From NCBI RefSeq assembly GCF_902826655.1, contig NZ_CADEFR010000034.1, positions 1-39,081 of the forward strand: a stretch of DNA of 39,081 nucleotides, given 5' to 3'. The notes under the pieces are model-generated. The model was given only the letters and a program-made list of their open reading frames with translations, was not told where the DNA came from and ran no database searches. Positions 7,777 to 17,052 of this stretch are shown here, in pieces; the stretch's first letter is position 1, and each line of letters begins with the position of its first letter. The position numbers were made by a program, and so were the translations under genes. Source of the DNA: an uncultured Methylibium sp. GTDB lineage: Bacteria; Pseudomonadota; Gammaproteobacteria; Burkholderiales; Burkholderiaceae_C.

Positions 7777-9117
7777 TCAACCGAGCTTCTTGACCAGCAC
7801 CTGCGAGCGCCGGTCCCAGTTGTACTTCCGCTTGCGCGCTTCGGGCAGCCAGTCGGCATCGACCTGCTGGAAGCCCCGCTTGATGAACCAGTGCATCGTG
7901 CGCGTCGTCAGCACGAAGATGCTGTCGAGCCCTTGCGCCTTGGCCCGCTGCTCGATGCGCTTGAGGATGCGTTCGCCGTCGCCCTGGCCCTGCACGTTCT
8001 GGCTCACCGTCAGCGCCGCCATCTCGCCGGTGCGCGCCTCGGGGTAGGGGTAGAGCGCGGCGCAACCGAAGATGACGCCGTCGTGCTCGATCACCGTGTA
8101 GTGGCCGATGTCGCGTTCGATCTCGGTGCGGTCGCGCTTGACCAGCGTGCCGTCGCGCTCGAAGGGCTCGATCAGCTGCAGGATGCCGCCGATGTCGTCG
8201 GCGGTGGCCTCGCGCAAGCTCTCGAGCTTTTCGTCGACGACCATCGTGCCGATGCCGTCGTGGGTGTAGACCTCGGTCAGCAGCGCGCCGTCCACCGCGA
8301 ACGGCAGGATGTGCGAGCGCTCGACGCCACCCTCGCAGGCCTTGATGCAATGGCGCAGGTAGAACGCGGTATCCGTGGGCTGCGTCGGGCCCGGCAGGGC
8401 GGCGAGCAGGCGCTTCGCGTCCGCCAGCGCGAGCTCGGTGTCGATCGGGCTTTCGGGGTCGCCGGGGGTTTCGCGGATGCCCGGCACCTCGGTCAGGAAC
8501 AGCAGCTTGTCGGCCTGCAGCGCGATCGCGGTGCTGGTCGCCACGTCTTCCATCGTCAGGTTGAAGGCCTCGCCGGTCGGCGAGAAGCCGAAGGGCGACA
8601 GCAGCACCACCGCGCCGATGTCGATCGCCTTGCGGATGGCCGCGGCGTCGACCTTGCGCACCAGGCCGCTCTGCATGAAGTCGACGCCGTCGACGATGCC
8701 CACCGGCCGCGCGGTCAGGAAATTGCCCGACACGACGCGCACCGTCGCATTGGCCATCGGCGTGTTCGGCAGGCCCTGCGAGAACGCGGCCTCGATCTCG
8801 AAGCGCAGCTGGCCGGCGGCCTCCTGGGCGCAATCCAGCGCCACCGCGTCGGTGATGCGCAGGCCGTGGCTGAATCGCTCGGGGTGGCCCTTGGCGCGCA
8901 GCTGTTCGCTCACCTGGGGCCGGAAGCCGTGCACCAGCACCAGCTTGATGCCCATCGCATGCAGGATCGCCATGTCCTGCACGAACTGGCTCAGCTTGCC
9001 GGCCGCGATCAGCTCGCCGGCGATCGCCACCACGAAGGTCTTGCCGCGGTAGGCGTGAATGTACGGCGCGACCGAGCGGAACCAGGGGACGAAGGTGTGG
9101 GGGAAGACGAAGTCCAT
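7777..9117 (-). CDS. argA: Amino-acid N-acetyltransferase (N-acetylglutamate synthase)
   Basis: ArgA makes N-acetyl-L-glutamate from acetyl-CoA and glutamate, the first step of arginine biosynthesis. The 446-residue protein has the classical two-domain plan. Residues about 15-285 are an amino-acid-kinase-like domain ([21 protein letters not shown], and [19 protein letters not shown] in the middle), which carries the arginine feedback site in the family. Residues about 300-446 are a GNAT acetyltransferase domain with the acetyl-CoA loop [20 protein letters not shown] and the late [16 protein letters not shown] motif. The length matches classical proteobacterial ArgA. It is divergent from hrpA with only 26 bp between starts, and is followed by yggX on the same strand. 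Confidence 0.96.
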   Translation of the reverse strand: MDFVFPHTFVPWFRSVAPYIHAYRGKTFVVAIAGELIAAGKLSQFVQDMAILHAMGIKLVLVHGFRPQVSEQLRAKGHPERFSHGLRITDAVALDCAQEAAGQLRFEIEAAFSQGLPNTPMANATVRVVSGNFLTARPVGIVDGVDFMQSGLVRKVDAAAIRKAIDIGAVVLLSPFGFSPTGEAFNLTMEDVATSTAIALQADKLLFLTEVPGIRETPGDPESPIDTELALADAKRLLAALPGPTQPTDTAFYLRHCIKACEGGVERSHILPFAVDGALLTEVYTHDGIGTMVVDEKLESLREATADDIGGILQLIEPFERDGTLVKRDRTEIERDIGHYTVIEHDGVIFGCAALYPYPEARTGEMAALTVSQNVQGQGDGERILKRIEQRAKAQGLDSIFVLTTRTMHWFIKRGFQQVDADWLPEARKRKYNWDRRSQVLVKKLG

Positions 9118-9143
9118 GGGGGCTCGGCGATGCGGGAGAGATT

Positions 9144-12100
9144 GTGCCGCAGGGTCCGCCGGATAATGCGCGCCTCGTGAACGCGCCCCCTGCCGCGACC
9201 GCCGCGCGGCCGCTGCCTCCCATCACCTTCCCAGAATCGCTGCCGGTCTCGGCCCGGCGCGACGAGATCGCGCGGGCGGTGCAGGCACACCAGGTGGTCA
9301 TCGTCTGCGGCGAGACCGGCTCGGGCAAGACCACCCAGCTGCCGAAGCTGATGCTGGCGCTCGGCCGCGGCAGGGCCAACGCCCGGCCCGGCGAGCGCGG
9401 GCGGCTGATCGGTCACACGCAGCCGCGCCGCATCGCCGCCAGCTCGGTCGCCAAGCGCATCGCGGAAGAGCTGAACACCCCGCTCGGCGAGGTGGTCGGC
9501 TACAAGGTCCGCTTCCAGGACCGGCTGACGCCGAGTGCCTCGGTCAAGCTGATGACCGACGGCATCCTGCTCGCCGAGACGCAGACCGACCCGCTGCTGA
9601 AGGCCTACGACACGATCATCGTCGACGAGGCGCACGAGCGCAGCCTGAACATCGACTTCCTGCTGGGCCACCTGAAGCAGATCCTGCCGCGGCGGCCGGA
9701 CCTGAAGATCGTCGTGACCTCGGCGACGATCGATGCGGACCGCTTTGCGAAGCACTTCGAAGGCAAGCTCGGGCCGGCGCCGGTGATCCAGGTCAGCGGG
9801 CGCTTGTTCCCGGTCGAGCAGCGCTGGCGCGCGTTCGAGGAGTCGCGTGAGCATGACCTGAACGACGCCATCGCCGACGCCGTCGACGAACTCTGGCGCG
9901 AAGGCTCCGGCGACATCCTCGTCTTCCTGCCGGGCGAGCGCGAGATCCGCGAGGCCGCCGACCACCTGCGCAAGCACCTCCTCCAGCAACACCGCGGCGG
10001 TCCGCAGCCCGACATCCTGCCGCTGTTCGCGCGGCTGTCGCAGGAGGAGCAGGATCGTGTGTTCCAGACTGGCAACGGCCGCCGCATCGTGCTCGCGACC
10101 AATGTCGCCGAGACCTCGCTGACGGTGCCGGGCATCCGCTACGTCGTCGACGCCGGCACCGCGCGCGTCAAGCGCTACAGCTACCGCAACAAGGTCGAGC
10201 AGCTGCAGGTCGAGCCCGTCAGCCAGGCGGCCGCCAACCAGCGCGCCGGGCGCTGCGGCCGCGTCGCCGACGGCATCTGCATCCGGCTCTACGACGAGAA
10301 GGACTTCGCTGCTCGTCCGCGCTTCACCGACCCCGAGATCCTGCGCAGCTCGCTGGCCGGCGTGATCCTGCGCATGAAGGCGCTGGGCTTGGGCACGGTC
10401 GAGCAGTTCCCGTTTCTCGAGCCGCCGCCCAACAAGGCCATCGCCGACGGCTACGCGCTGCTGAACGAGCTGGGCGCGACCGACGACGACAACGAGCTCA
10501 CGGCCATCGGCATCGAGCTGGCCAAGCTGCCGCTCGACCCGCGCGTCGGCCGCATGATCCTCGCGGCGCGCGACCGCCAGGCGCTCGCCGAGGTGCTGGT
10601 GATCGCCAGCGCCTTGAGCGTGCAGGACGTGCGCGACCGCCCGCTCGAGCAGCAGCAGGCCGCCGACCAGAAGCACAAGCTCTTCGACGACGAGAAGTCG
10701 GAGTTCATGGGCTATCTGAAGCTGTGGAAGTGGCTCGAGGAAGGCCGAGGCGTCCACGGCCACGCCGGCGCCAGGACCGATACGCCGCGCCTCAGCAACA
10801 GGCAGCAGGAACAACGCCTGCGCGATCACTTCGTCAGCCCGCGCCGCGTGCGCGAGTGGCGCGACATCCACTCGCAGCTGCACACCGTCGTCGCCGAGCA
10901 TGGCTGGCGCCTGAACGGCAGCCCGGCCACCTACGAGCAGGTGCACCTGGCGATGCTGGCCGGCCTGCTGGGCAATGTCGGCTGCAAGAGCGACGACGAG
11001 GACTGGTACCTCGGCGCGCGCGGCATCAAGTTCTGGCGCCACCCGGGGGCGCACCTCAGCAAGAAGCCTGGCCGCTGGCTGATCGCCGCCGAGCTGGTCG
11101 AGACCACGCGGCTGTTCGGCCGTGCGCTGGCGGCGATCGAGCCTCAGTGGATCCCCGGCGTGGCCGGGCACCTGCTCAAGAAGCAGCTGCTCGAGCCGCA
11201 CTGGGAGAAGAAGGCCGCCGAGGTCGTCGCGCTGGAGCGCGCCACGCTGTACGGCATCGTCGTCTACAACAACAGACGCGTGAACTTCGGCAACGTCGAC
11301 CCGGCCGCAGCACGCGAGATCTTCATCCGCGAGGCGCTGGTGAACGGCGAGTGGGAGACGAAGCTGGCTTTCGTCGCTCACAACGCGAAGCTGATCGCAC
11401 AGGTCGAGGAGCTGGAGCACAAGTCGCGTCGCCAGGACGTGCTGGTGGACGACGAACTGATCTACGCCTTCTACGACCAGCAGTTGCCGAAGGACGTGCA
11501 CTCCGGCGCGAGTCTCGAGCGCTGGGTCCGCGACGAGATCAAGCGCCAGCCGAAGCTGCTGATGCTCAGCAAGGACGAGCTGATGCGCCACGAGGCCGCG
11601 GGCATCACGACCGCGGCCTTCCCGAAGACCATCCGCCTCGGCGGCATCGACTGTGCGGTGACCTACCTGCACGAGCCCGGCGATGCGAAGGACGGCCTCA
11701 CCGTCACCGTGCCGATCTATGCGCTGAACCAGGTGAACGAGGAACGCTGCGAATGGCTGGTGCCCGGCCTCCTGCGCGACAAGGTGCTGGCCCTGGTGAA
11801 GAGCCTGCACCAGCGCCCGCGCTCGCGGCTGGTGCCGCTGCCCGATTACGCGGCCGAGTTCTGCGAGCTGACGCCGTTCGCGCAGGGCGCGCTGATGGAC
11901 GCGCTGCTGAAGGCCGTGCGCGAGCGCACCCAGATCGCCGTGCAGCGCAACGACTTCAAGCTCGAGACGCTGCCGCCGCACCTGTTCATGAACTTTCGCG
12001 TCGTCGGCGACGATGGCCGCCAGCTCGGCATGGGCCGGCACCTGCCGACCTTGAAGGCCGAGCTCGGCGGCCAGGCGCGATCGGCCTTCCAGGCGCTGGC

Positions 12101-13040
12101 CGCGCTGAAGCTGGCGCCGGCCCCGGCCGCCCCCGAAGCGAAGCCCGGGCGCGTGCCCGGCGTTGCCGTCGCGGCGCCGACGATGCCGGCCCAGGGCTAC
12201 ACCGCCTGGACCTTCGGCGAGCTGCCCGAGCTGATGGAGATCCAGCGTGGCGCGCAGAGTCTGGTGGGCTTTCCGGCCCTGATCGACAAGGGCACGCAGG
12301 TCGAGATCGAGGTCTTCGACGAGCCCGCGGTCGCCGCCCTCAAACACCGCGCCGGCCTGCGGCGCCTGGTCGCGCTGCAGCTGAAGGAACCGCTGAAGTA
12401 CCTGGAGAAGAACGTCCCCGACCTGACGCGCATGGCCGTGGCCTACATGGCGATGGGCGGATCGACCGAGGAACTGCGCCAGCAGATCGTCGACGTGGCG
12501 CTGGATCGCGCCTTCCTCGCCGAGCCGCTGCCGACCGACGCGGCGGCCTTCGCGAAGCGCCTCGACGAAGGCCGCGCACGCCTCAACCTGATCGCGCAGG
12601 AGGTGGCCCGCCAGGCCGCCGCCGTGCTGGCCGAACAAGCCATCGCTGCGCGCAAGCTCAAGGACAGCCGGCCTGCGAAAGAGGTGGCCGACGACGTGAC
12701 GGCCCAGCTCGCGCGGCTCGTGCCGCGGCGCTTCCTGATCGACACGCCCTGGGCGGCGCTGCAGCACCTGCCGCGCTACCTGAAGGCCGTCACGCTGCGG
12801 CTGGACAAGTGGCGTGCCGACCCGGCCCGCGACGCTGCGCGCCTGACCGAACTGCGGCCGCTGGAGCAGCGCTTCCTGCGGCGCGTGGCCGACCTGAAGG
12901 GCGCCGGCGACACGCGCCTCGACGAGTTCCGCTGGCTGCTGGAGGAGTTGCGCGTCAGCCTGTTCGCCCAGGAACTGCGCACGCCGCAGCCGGTGAGCGT
13001 CAAGCGCCTGCAGAAAGCGTGGGAGCAGCTGGAGCGCTGA
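9144..13040 (+). CDS. hrpA: ATP-dependent RNA helicase HrpA (DEAH box)
   Basis: HrpA is a large cytoplasmic DEAH-box RNA helicase, linked in E. coli to mRNA processing and rescue of stalled ribosomes. The 1298-residue product has Walker A GETGSGKTTQ (56-65), the DEAH box at 161-164 in IIVDEAHERS, motif III VVTSAT and motif VI QRAGRCGR (366-373). A winged-helix/ratchet and OB-fold region follows, then the long C-terminal domain (DUF3418) typical of bacterial HrpA. The start is GTG at 9144 with GGGAG five bases upstream; a second in-frame GTG at 9177 lacks a ribosome binding site. The 26-bp divergent spacing from argA means each promoter overlaps the other gene's 5' end. tRNA-Pro follows 18 bp after its stop. 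Confidence 0.96.
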   Translation: MPQGPPDNARLVNAPPAATAARPLPPITFPESLPVSARRDEIARAVQAHQVVIVCGETGSGKTTQLPKLMLALGRGRANARPGERGRLIGHTQPRRIAASSVAKRIAEELNTPLGEVVGYKVRFQDRLTPSASVKLMTDGILLAETQTDPLLKAYDTIIVDEAHERSLNIDFLLGHLKQILPRRPDLKIVVTSATIDADRFAKHFEGKLGPAPVIQVSGRLFPVEQRWRAFEESREHDLNDAIADAVDELWREGSGDILVFLPGEREIREAADHLRKHLLQQHRGGPQPDILPLFARLSQEEQDRVFQTGNGRRIVLATNVAETSLTVPGIRYVVDAGTARVKRYSYRNKVEQLQVEPVSQAAANQRAGRCGRVADGICIRLYDEKDFAARPRFTDPEILRSSLAGVILRMKALGLGTVEQFPFLEPPPNKAIADGYALLNELGATDDDNELTAIGIELAKLPLDPRVGRMILAARDRQALAEVLVIASALSVQDVRDRPLEQQQAADQKHKLFDDEKSEFMGYLKLWKWLEEGRGVHGHAGARTDTPRLSNRQQEQRLRDHFVSPRRVREWRDIHSQLHTVVAEHGWRLNGSPATYEQVHLAMLAGLLGNVGCKSDDEDWYLGARGIKFWRHPGAHLSKKPGRWLIAAELVETTRLFGRALAAIEPQWIPGVAGHLLKKQLLEPHWEKKAAEVVALERATLYGIVVYNNRRVNFGNVDPAAAREIFIREALVNGEWETKLAFVAHNAKLIAQVEELEHKSRRQDVLVDDELIYAFYDQQLPKDVHSGASLERWVRDEIKRQPKLLMLSKDELMRHEAAGITTAAFPKTIRLGGIDCAVTYLHEPGDAKDGLTVTVPIYALNQVNEERCEWLVPGLLRDKVLALVKSLHQRPRSRLVPLPDYAAEFCELTPFAQGALMDALLKAVRERTQIAVQRNDFKLETLPPHLFMNFRVVGDDGRQLGMGRHLPTLKAELGGQARSAFQALAALKLAPAPAAPEAKPGRVPGVAVAAPTMPAQGYTAWTFGELPELMEIQRGAQSLVGFPALIDKGTQVEIEVFDEPAVAALKHRAGLRRLVALQLKEPLKYLEKNVPDLTRMAVAYMAMGGSTEELRQQIVDVALDRAFLAEPLPTDAAAFAKRLDEGRARLNLIAQEVARQAAAVLAEQAIAARKLKDSRPAKEVADDVTAQLARLVPRRFLIDTPWAALQHLPRYLKAVTLRLDKWRADPARDAARLTELRPLEQRFLRRVADLKGAGDTRLDEFRWLLEELRVSLFAQELRTPQPVSVKRLQKAWEQLER

Positions 13041-13041
13041 C

Positions 13042-13047
13042 TACAAT
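13042..13047 (+). promoter_or_regulatory. Probable -10 element for tRNA-Pro
   Basis: TACAAT at 13042-13047 lies 12 bases before the tRNA 5' end, right after the hrpA stop codon. This is the expected place for a dedicated tRNA promoter. No good -35 hexamer is seen at 16-18 bp upstream, so the call rests on the -10 alone. Confidence 0.4.
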
Positions 13048-13058
13048 CGCGGCTCAGT

Positions 13059-13135
13059 CGGGGCGTAGCGCAGCCTGGTAGCGCATCTGCTTTGGGAGCA
13101 GGAGGTCGCGAGTTCGAATCCCGCCGCCCCGACCA
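13059..13135 (+). tRNA. tRNA-Pro (anticodon TGG)
   Basis: A complete 77-nt cloverleaf. The acceptor arms are CGGGGCG (13059-13065) and CGCCCCG (13125-13131), followed by A and an encoded CCA (13133-13135). The anticodon stem TCTGC/GCAGG encloses the loop TTTGGGA, giving anticodon TGG at 13093-13095. The T arm contains GTTCGAATC. The TGG anticodon reads CCA and, with wobble, other proline codons. Confidence 0.97.
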
Positions 13136-13261
13136 TCGATGGCGACGCCGTCCACGTGACGCGCGACCGCGCAATCGATCACTGCTCGAGCCGTATCGCC
13201 GCGCCATGCCGGTCCTTCCCGCGCCGGTCGACCGATGATCGAGCCAGTCCGCTTCCCCGCC

Positions 13262-13918
13262 ATGTATCCACGTCCTGCCCTGCCGTCCTGGCATCGCCTT
13301 GCGTCAGCGATCGTGCTGGGGCTGGCGTTCGCCGGCGCAAGCTGGGCCGACTCGCGTCCGGCCTGCAAGCTCGACCCCTTCGCGATGCAGGCGCCGGCCG
13401 ACCGCGAGCTGGTGCTGCACAAGTCCTGCGGCAAGGAGCATCTGGGCTGGCGGGTCGAGGCGCCGCGCCCTGCGCCCAACCACATCGGGCCCAGCCTGGT
13501 GCGGGCGCAGGTGGAGTCGGTGGCTTCGCGCTCGCTGCTGTCGGACGTGCTGGGCAGCGTCAAGTTCGGCTGGACCGGGCGCGGCGACGACCTGCGCCAG
13601 GGCGTGCGCACCGAGCGCGCGCTGCTGGCCGCCGGCGCGATGCTGCGCACCACCGAAGCCTGGTCGCTGCAGGTCGATGTCGGCCGCGAGATCACGCCGG
13701 CGGTGCAGCAACGCGCCACGCTGGTCGGGCAATGGCATCCGACGCGCATGGCACTGCTGTTCGCCGAGTGGACCGGGTCGGACCAGGGCGCGGAGTACCA
13801 GCGCGTCGGTGCGCGCTGGTGGGTCGTGTCGCGGCGGCTCGCGGTCGACCTGAGTGCACGCTACGACCCGCAAGGCTGGGACGGCCACTTCTTCGGCCTG
13901 ACCCTGCATCTGCCCTGA
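13262..13918 (+). CDS. Exported protein of unknown function, possible small outer-membrane barrel
   Basis: Not recognised. From ATG 13262 the product is 218 residues with a clear Sec signal peptide (about residues 1-28, hydrophobic core LASAIVLGLAFAGASW, cleavage after SWA). The mature part contains two cysteines (RPACKLDP and KSCGKEH), which could form a disulfide. It continues with alternating polar/hydrophobic stretches such as WSLQVDVGREITPAV, MALLFAEWTG and LAVDLSARYDP, and ends in FFGLTLHLP. An amphipathic C-terminal strand of this kind suggests a small outer-membrane beta barrel, but this is inference. An in-frame ATG at 13235 would add nine residues before the signal peptide. Neither start has a strong ribosome binding site. 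It lies between tRNA-Pro and the substrate-binding-protein operon. Confidence 0.75.
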   Translation: MYPRPALPSWHRLASAIVLGLAFAGASWADSRPACKLDPFAMQAPADRELVLHKSCGKEHLGWRVEAPRPAPNHIGPSLVRAQVESVASRSLLSDVLGSVKFGWTGRGDDLRQGVRTERALLAAGAMLRTTEAWSLQVDVGREITPAVQQRATLVGQWHPTRMALLFAEWTGSDQGAEYQRVGARWWVVSRRLAVDLSARYDPQGWDGHFFGLTLHLP

Positions 13919-13982
13919 GCCCGGGCCTACGGAAAGTCCCCAGGCCCCGCGTCGCGGGCGCGCCGCTAGACTGCGGCAGCCC

Positions 13983-13998
13983 CTGACCGATCGGTCAG
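13983..13998. promoter_or_regulatory. TetR-type operator palindrome upstream of the substrate-binding protein gene
   Basis: CTGACCGATCGGTCAG is a perfect 16-bp palindrome, 31 bp upstream of the ATG at 14030. The TGACCG/CGGTCA half-sites resemble those of the paaA operator at 17726-17743, but the centre is four bases shorter. It could bind PaaR less well or a different TetR-family repressor. Confidence 0.65.
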
Positions 13999-14029
13999 TC
14001 ATCGAACGACGCCGAAGGAGACTTCCCCG

Positions 14030-15172
14030 ATGAAACGCACCCTGCTTGCCGCCCTCGTGCTGCTGGGCCTGTCCGCTGCCGCCCGCGCCGACATCAACGT
14101 CGGCGTCACGGTGTCGGCCACCGGGCCGGCGGCGTCGCTCGGCATTCCCGAGCGCAACACCTTCGCGCTGCTGCCGACCACGATCGCCGGCCAGAAGGTC
14201 AACTACATCGTGCTCGACGACGCGTCCGACACGACGGCCGCGGTGCGCAACGCGCGCAAGTTCGTCACCGAGGACAAGGTCGACGTCGTCATCGGCTCGA
14301 CCATCACGCCCAACTCGCTGGCGATGATCGACGTGGTGGCCGAGAGCGAGACGCCGATGATCTCGATGGCGGCCAGCAAGGCCATCGTCGAGCCGGTCGA
14401 GGGCAAGCGCCGCTGGGTCTTCAAGACGCCGCAGAACGATGCGCAGATGTCGACCGCGATCGTCGAGCACATGATCGACAACAAGGTCCAGACGGTCGCC
14501 TACATCGGCTTCGCCGACGCCTACGGCGAAGGCTGGGCGCGCGAGTTCACCGGCATCGCCGAAGTGCGCAAGCTCAGGGTCGTGGCGAGCGAGCGCTTCG
14601 CCCGCAACGACATCGCCGTCACCGGCCAGATCCTCAAGATCATGGCGGCCAACCCCGACGCGGTGCTGATCGGCGGCTCGGGCACGCCGGCCGCGCTGCC
14701 GCAGAAGGCGCTCAAGGAGCGCGGCTACAAGGGCCAGATCTACCAGACCCACGGCGTGGCCAACGCCGACTTCCTGCGCGTCTGCGGCAAGGACTGCGAA
14801 GGCACCTTCCTGCCGGCCGGCCCGATGCTGGTCGCCGACCAGCTGCCGGCCGACAACCCGGTGAAGAAGTCCGCCACGGCCTACGTGCGCGCCTACGAGG
14901 CGGCGCACGGCAAGGGCAGCGCATCGACCTTCGGCGGTCATGCCTGGGATGCCTTCCGGCTGCTCGAGGCGGCGGTCCCGGCCGCGCTGAAGGCCGGCCA
15001 GCCCGGCAGCAAGGCCTTCCGCGCGAGCCTGCGCGATGCGCTGGAGAAGACTGCCAACCTGCCCGGTGCGCACGGCATCTTCAACATGAGCGCGACCGAC
15101 CACCTCGGCCTGGACCAGCGCTCGCGCGTGATGGTCAAGATCGACAACGGCGCCTGGAAGTACGTCAAGTGA
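14030..15172 (+). CDS. ABC transporter substrate-binding protein, branched-chain amino acid (Liv) type
   Basis: A 380-residue periplasmic binding protein of the LivJ/LivK class (type 1 periplasmic fold). The signal peptide is residues 1-20 (LLAALVLLGLSAAARA). The mature protein starts DINVGVTVSATGPAASLGIP, the usual first strand and ligand loop, and continues with VDVVIGSTITPNS, AYIGFADAYGEGWAREF, DAVLIGGSGTPAA and STFGGHAWDAFRLLEAA, all conserved in the class. Ligands of such proteins include branched-chain amino acids, amides and aromatic acids, so the substrate cannot be fixed. No permease or ATPase genes are adjacent. The gene overlaps the next (an exported oligopeptidase) by one base, and a palindromic operator lies upstream. 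The closeness to the paa operon raises the possibility of an aromatic-acid ligand. Confidence 0.93.
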   Translation: MKRTLLAALVLLGLSAAARADINVGVTVSATGPAASLGIPERNTFALLPTTIAGQKVNYIVLDDASDTTAAVRNARKFVTEDKVDVVIGSTITPNSLAMIDVVAESETPMISMAASKAIVEPVEGKRRWVFKTPQNDAQMSTAIVEHMIDNKVQTVAYIGFADAYGEGWAREFTGIAEVRKLRVVASERFARNDIAVTGQILKIMAANPDAVLIGGSGTPAALPQKALKERGYKGQIYQTHGVANADFLRVCGKDCEGTFLPAGPMLVADQLPADNPVKKSATAYVRAYEAAHGKGSASTFGGHAWDAFRLLEAAVPAALKAGQPGSKAFRASLRDALEKTANLPGAHGIFNMSATDHLGLDQRSRVMVKIDNGAWKYVK

Positions 15173-17040
15173 TGGCGCGCCGGCCTTCGCTGCGGCGGTG
15201 CGCGGCGCTGGTCCTCGCCCTGCTGGCCGGCTCGGGGGCCTCGGCGCAGGAGACCGAGGCCGATCGCTGGAACCTCGCCGACCTCTACCCCAGCGCGGCG
15301 GCGTGGGACGCCGATGCCGGTACGCTGGACCGGCAGCTCGCCGACTTCGCGCGCTGCAAGGGGCAGCTCGGCACAGGCGCGTCGCGGCTGCGGCAGTGCC
15401 TGGACCTGCAGGCCGACATCGCCAAGCGCTACGGCCGGCTCTACGTCTACGCGTCCGAGCAGCTGGCCGGTGACACCGGCGTGGCCGCGAGCCTGGCGCT
15501 GGTGCAGAAGGCCGACGTGATCGGCGCGAAGATCGGCGAGGCCTTCGCCTTCGTCGGCCCCGAGGTGCTGCGCGTCGGCAAGACCCGGGTCGAGCGCTTC
15601 CTCAAGCAGGACCCGAAGCTGGCGATCCATCGCTACCCGCTCGACCGCATCCTGCGCGCCGCCCCGCACACGCTGGACGACGCCGGCGAGAAGCTGGTCG
15701 CGCAGTTCGCGCTGATGAATGGGGCGGGGCAGGGCTCGTACCAGATCCTCGCCAACGCCGACCTGCCGTGGCCGACGATCAGGCTGTCGACCGGCGAGTC
15801 GGTGCGGCTCGACGCCTCGGCCTACACGAAGTACCGCGCCGCGCCCGATGCCGACGACCGCAAGCGCGTGATGGACGCCTTCTTCGGCGCCTTCAAGGCC
15901 TACGAGCGCACGATGGGCGTGACCCTCTACAGCCAGCTGAAGGAGGACGCGGTCTACGCCAAGGTGCGCAGGTATCCCGACTCGCTGGCCCGCGCGCTCG
16001 ACGTCGATCGCCTGCCGGTCGGCATCATGGAGGCGCTGATCGCCGAGAGCAACCGCAGCCTGCCGACGCTGCATCGCTACTTCCGCCTGCGCGCCAAGAT
16101 GCTGGGCGTGGCGCCGATGCGCTACTCCGACATCTACCCGCCGCTGGTGAAGGGCGAGAAGCCGTTCTCGCTGGCCACGGCCAAGCAGCTGACGCTGGAG
16201 GCGAGCGTGCCGCTCGGCACGGCCTACGTCGAGGCGATGCGCAAGGGCTTCGACGGCCGGTGGATGGACGCCTACCCGCGGCCGAACAAGCAGTCCGGCG
16301 CGCACATGGCGGGCTACGCCTACGACGTTCATCCCTACGTGCTGATGAACTTCAACGGCGACTACGAGTCGGTGTCGACGCTGGCGCACGAGTGGGGCCA
16401 CGCGATGCACAGCCACCTGGCCAACCGCAAGCAGCCCTTCGTCACCGCCGACTACGCGACCTTCATCGCCGAGATCGCCTCGACCGTCAACGAGGAGCTG
16501 CTGCTCGACCGCATGCTGGCCGCGGCCCAGGGCGACGACGAGCGCCTGCTCTACCTCGGCTCGGCGCTCGAGAACCTGCGCGGCACCTTCTTCCGCCAGG
16601 CCATGTTCGCCGAGTTCGAGCGCGCGATCCATGCGCGCGTCGACGCCGGCGAGCCGATGACCGGCGAGCAGTTCACCAGGACCTACTGCGACATCCTCAA
16701 CCGCTACCACGGCACGGCGCAGGGCGTGATGTCGATCGAGCCGAGCTACTGCGTGGAGTGGGCCTACATCCCGCACTTCTACCGTGCCTTCTACGTGTAT
16801 CAGTACGCCACGTCGATCTCGGCGGGCTCGCTGTTCGCGCGCCGCATCGCGGCCAGGGAGCCGGGCGCCGTGGAGCGCTACCTCGGCCTGCTGGAGGCCG
16901 GCGGCTCCGACTACCCGTACGAGCTGGTGAAGCGGGCCGGCGTCGACCTCGCCACGCCCGCGCCCTACCAGGCGCTGGTGGCGCGCATGAACTCGATCAT
17001 GGACGAGATCGAGGGCATCCTGAAGCGGCGCGGCAAGTAG
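15172..17040 (+). CDS. Exported M3-family oligoendopeptidase (PepF-like)
   Basis: A zinc metallopeptidase of family M3 (oligoendopeptidase F group) that cleaves short peptides. The active site HEWGH is at 406-410 within LAHEWGHAMHSHL, and the third zinc ligand is probably Glu434 in FIAEIASTVNEE. The fold-typical C-terminal segments SYCVEWAYIPHFYRAFYVYQ and YATSISAGSLFARRI are present. The length of 622 residues is normal. Unusually for PepF, the N-terminus is a Sec signal peptide (about residues 1-26, core AALVLALLAGSGASA), so the enzyme should act in the periplasm. The ATG at 15172 shares its A with the TGA of the binding-protein gene (a GTG one codon upstream is possible). This implies co-translation and a shared role, perhaps in peptide scavenging. 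Confidence 0.92.
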   Translation: MARRPSLRRCAALVLALLAGSGASAQETEADRWNLADLYPSAAAWDADAGTLDRQLADFARCKGQLGTGASRLRQCLDLQADIAKRYGRLYVYASEQLAGDTGVAASLALVQKADVIGAKIGEAFAFVGPEVLRVGKTRVERFLKQDPKLAIHRYPLDRILRAAPHTLDDAGEKLVAQFALMNGAGQGSYQILANADLPWPTIRLSTGESVRLDASAYTKYRAAPDADDRKRVMDAFFGAFKAYERTMGVTLYSQLKEDAVYAKVRRYPDSLARALDVDRLPVGIMEALIAESNRSLPTLHRYFRLRAKMLGVAPMRYSDIYPPLVKGEKPFSLATAKQLTLEASVPLGTAYVEAMRKGFDGRWMDAYPRPNKQSGAHMAGYAYDVHPYVLMNFNGDYESVSTLAHEWGHAMHSHLANRKQPFVTADYATFIAEIASTVNEELLLDRMLAAAQGDDERLLYLGSALENLRGTFFRQAMFAEFERAIHARVDAGEPMTGEQFTRTYCDILNRYHGTAQGVMSIEPSYCVEWAYIPHFYRAFYVYQYATSISAGSLFARRIAAREPGAVERYLGLLEAGGSDYPYELVKRAGVDLATPAPYQALVARMNSIMDEIEGILKRRGK

Positions 17041-17052
17041 GCGCGCCGCGGC

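Noticed and set aside
9009-12767. 1252-codon open frame on the minus strand across hrpA
   Set aside because: It lies antisense to hrpA, whose helicase motifs are unmistakable. The translation is rich in Arg/Ala/His/Leu with no domain, the usual artefact of GC-rich codon third positions.
13059-13234. tRNA-Pro as an integration site for a genomic island
   Set aside because: There is no integrase, no direct repeat of the tRNA 3' end, and composition does not change nearby. The same holds for tRNA-Arg at 24791-24867.
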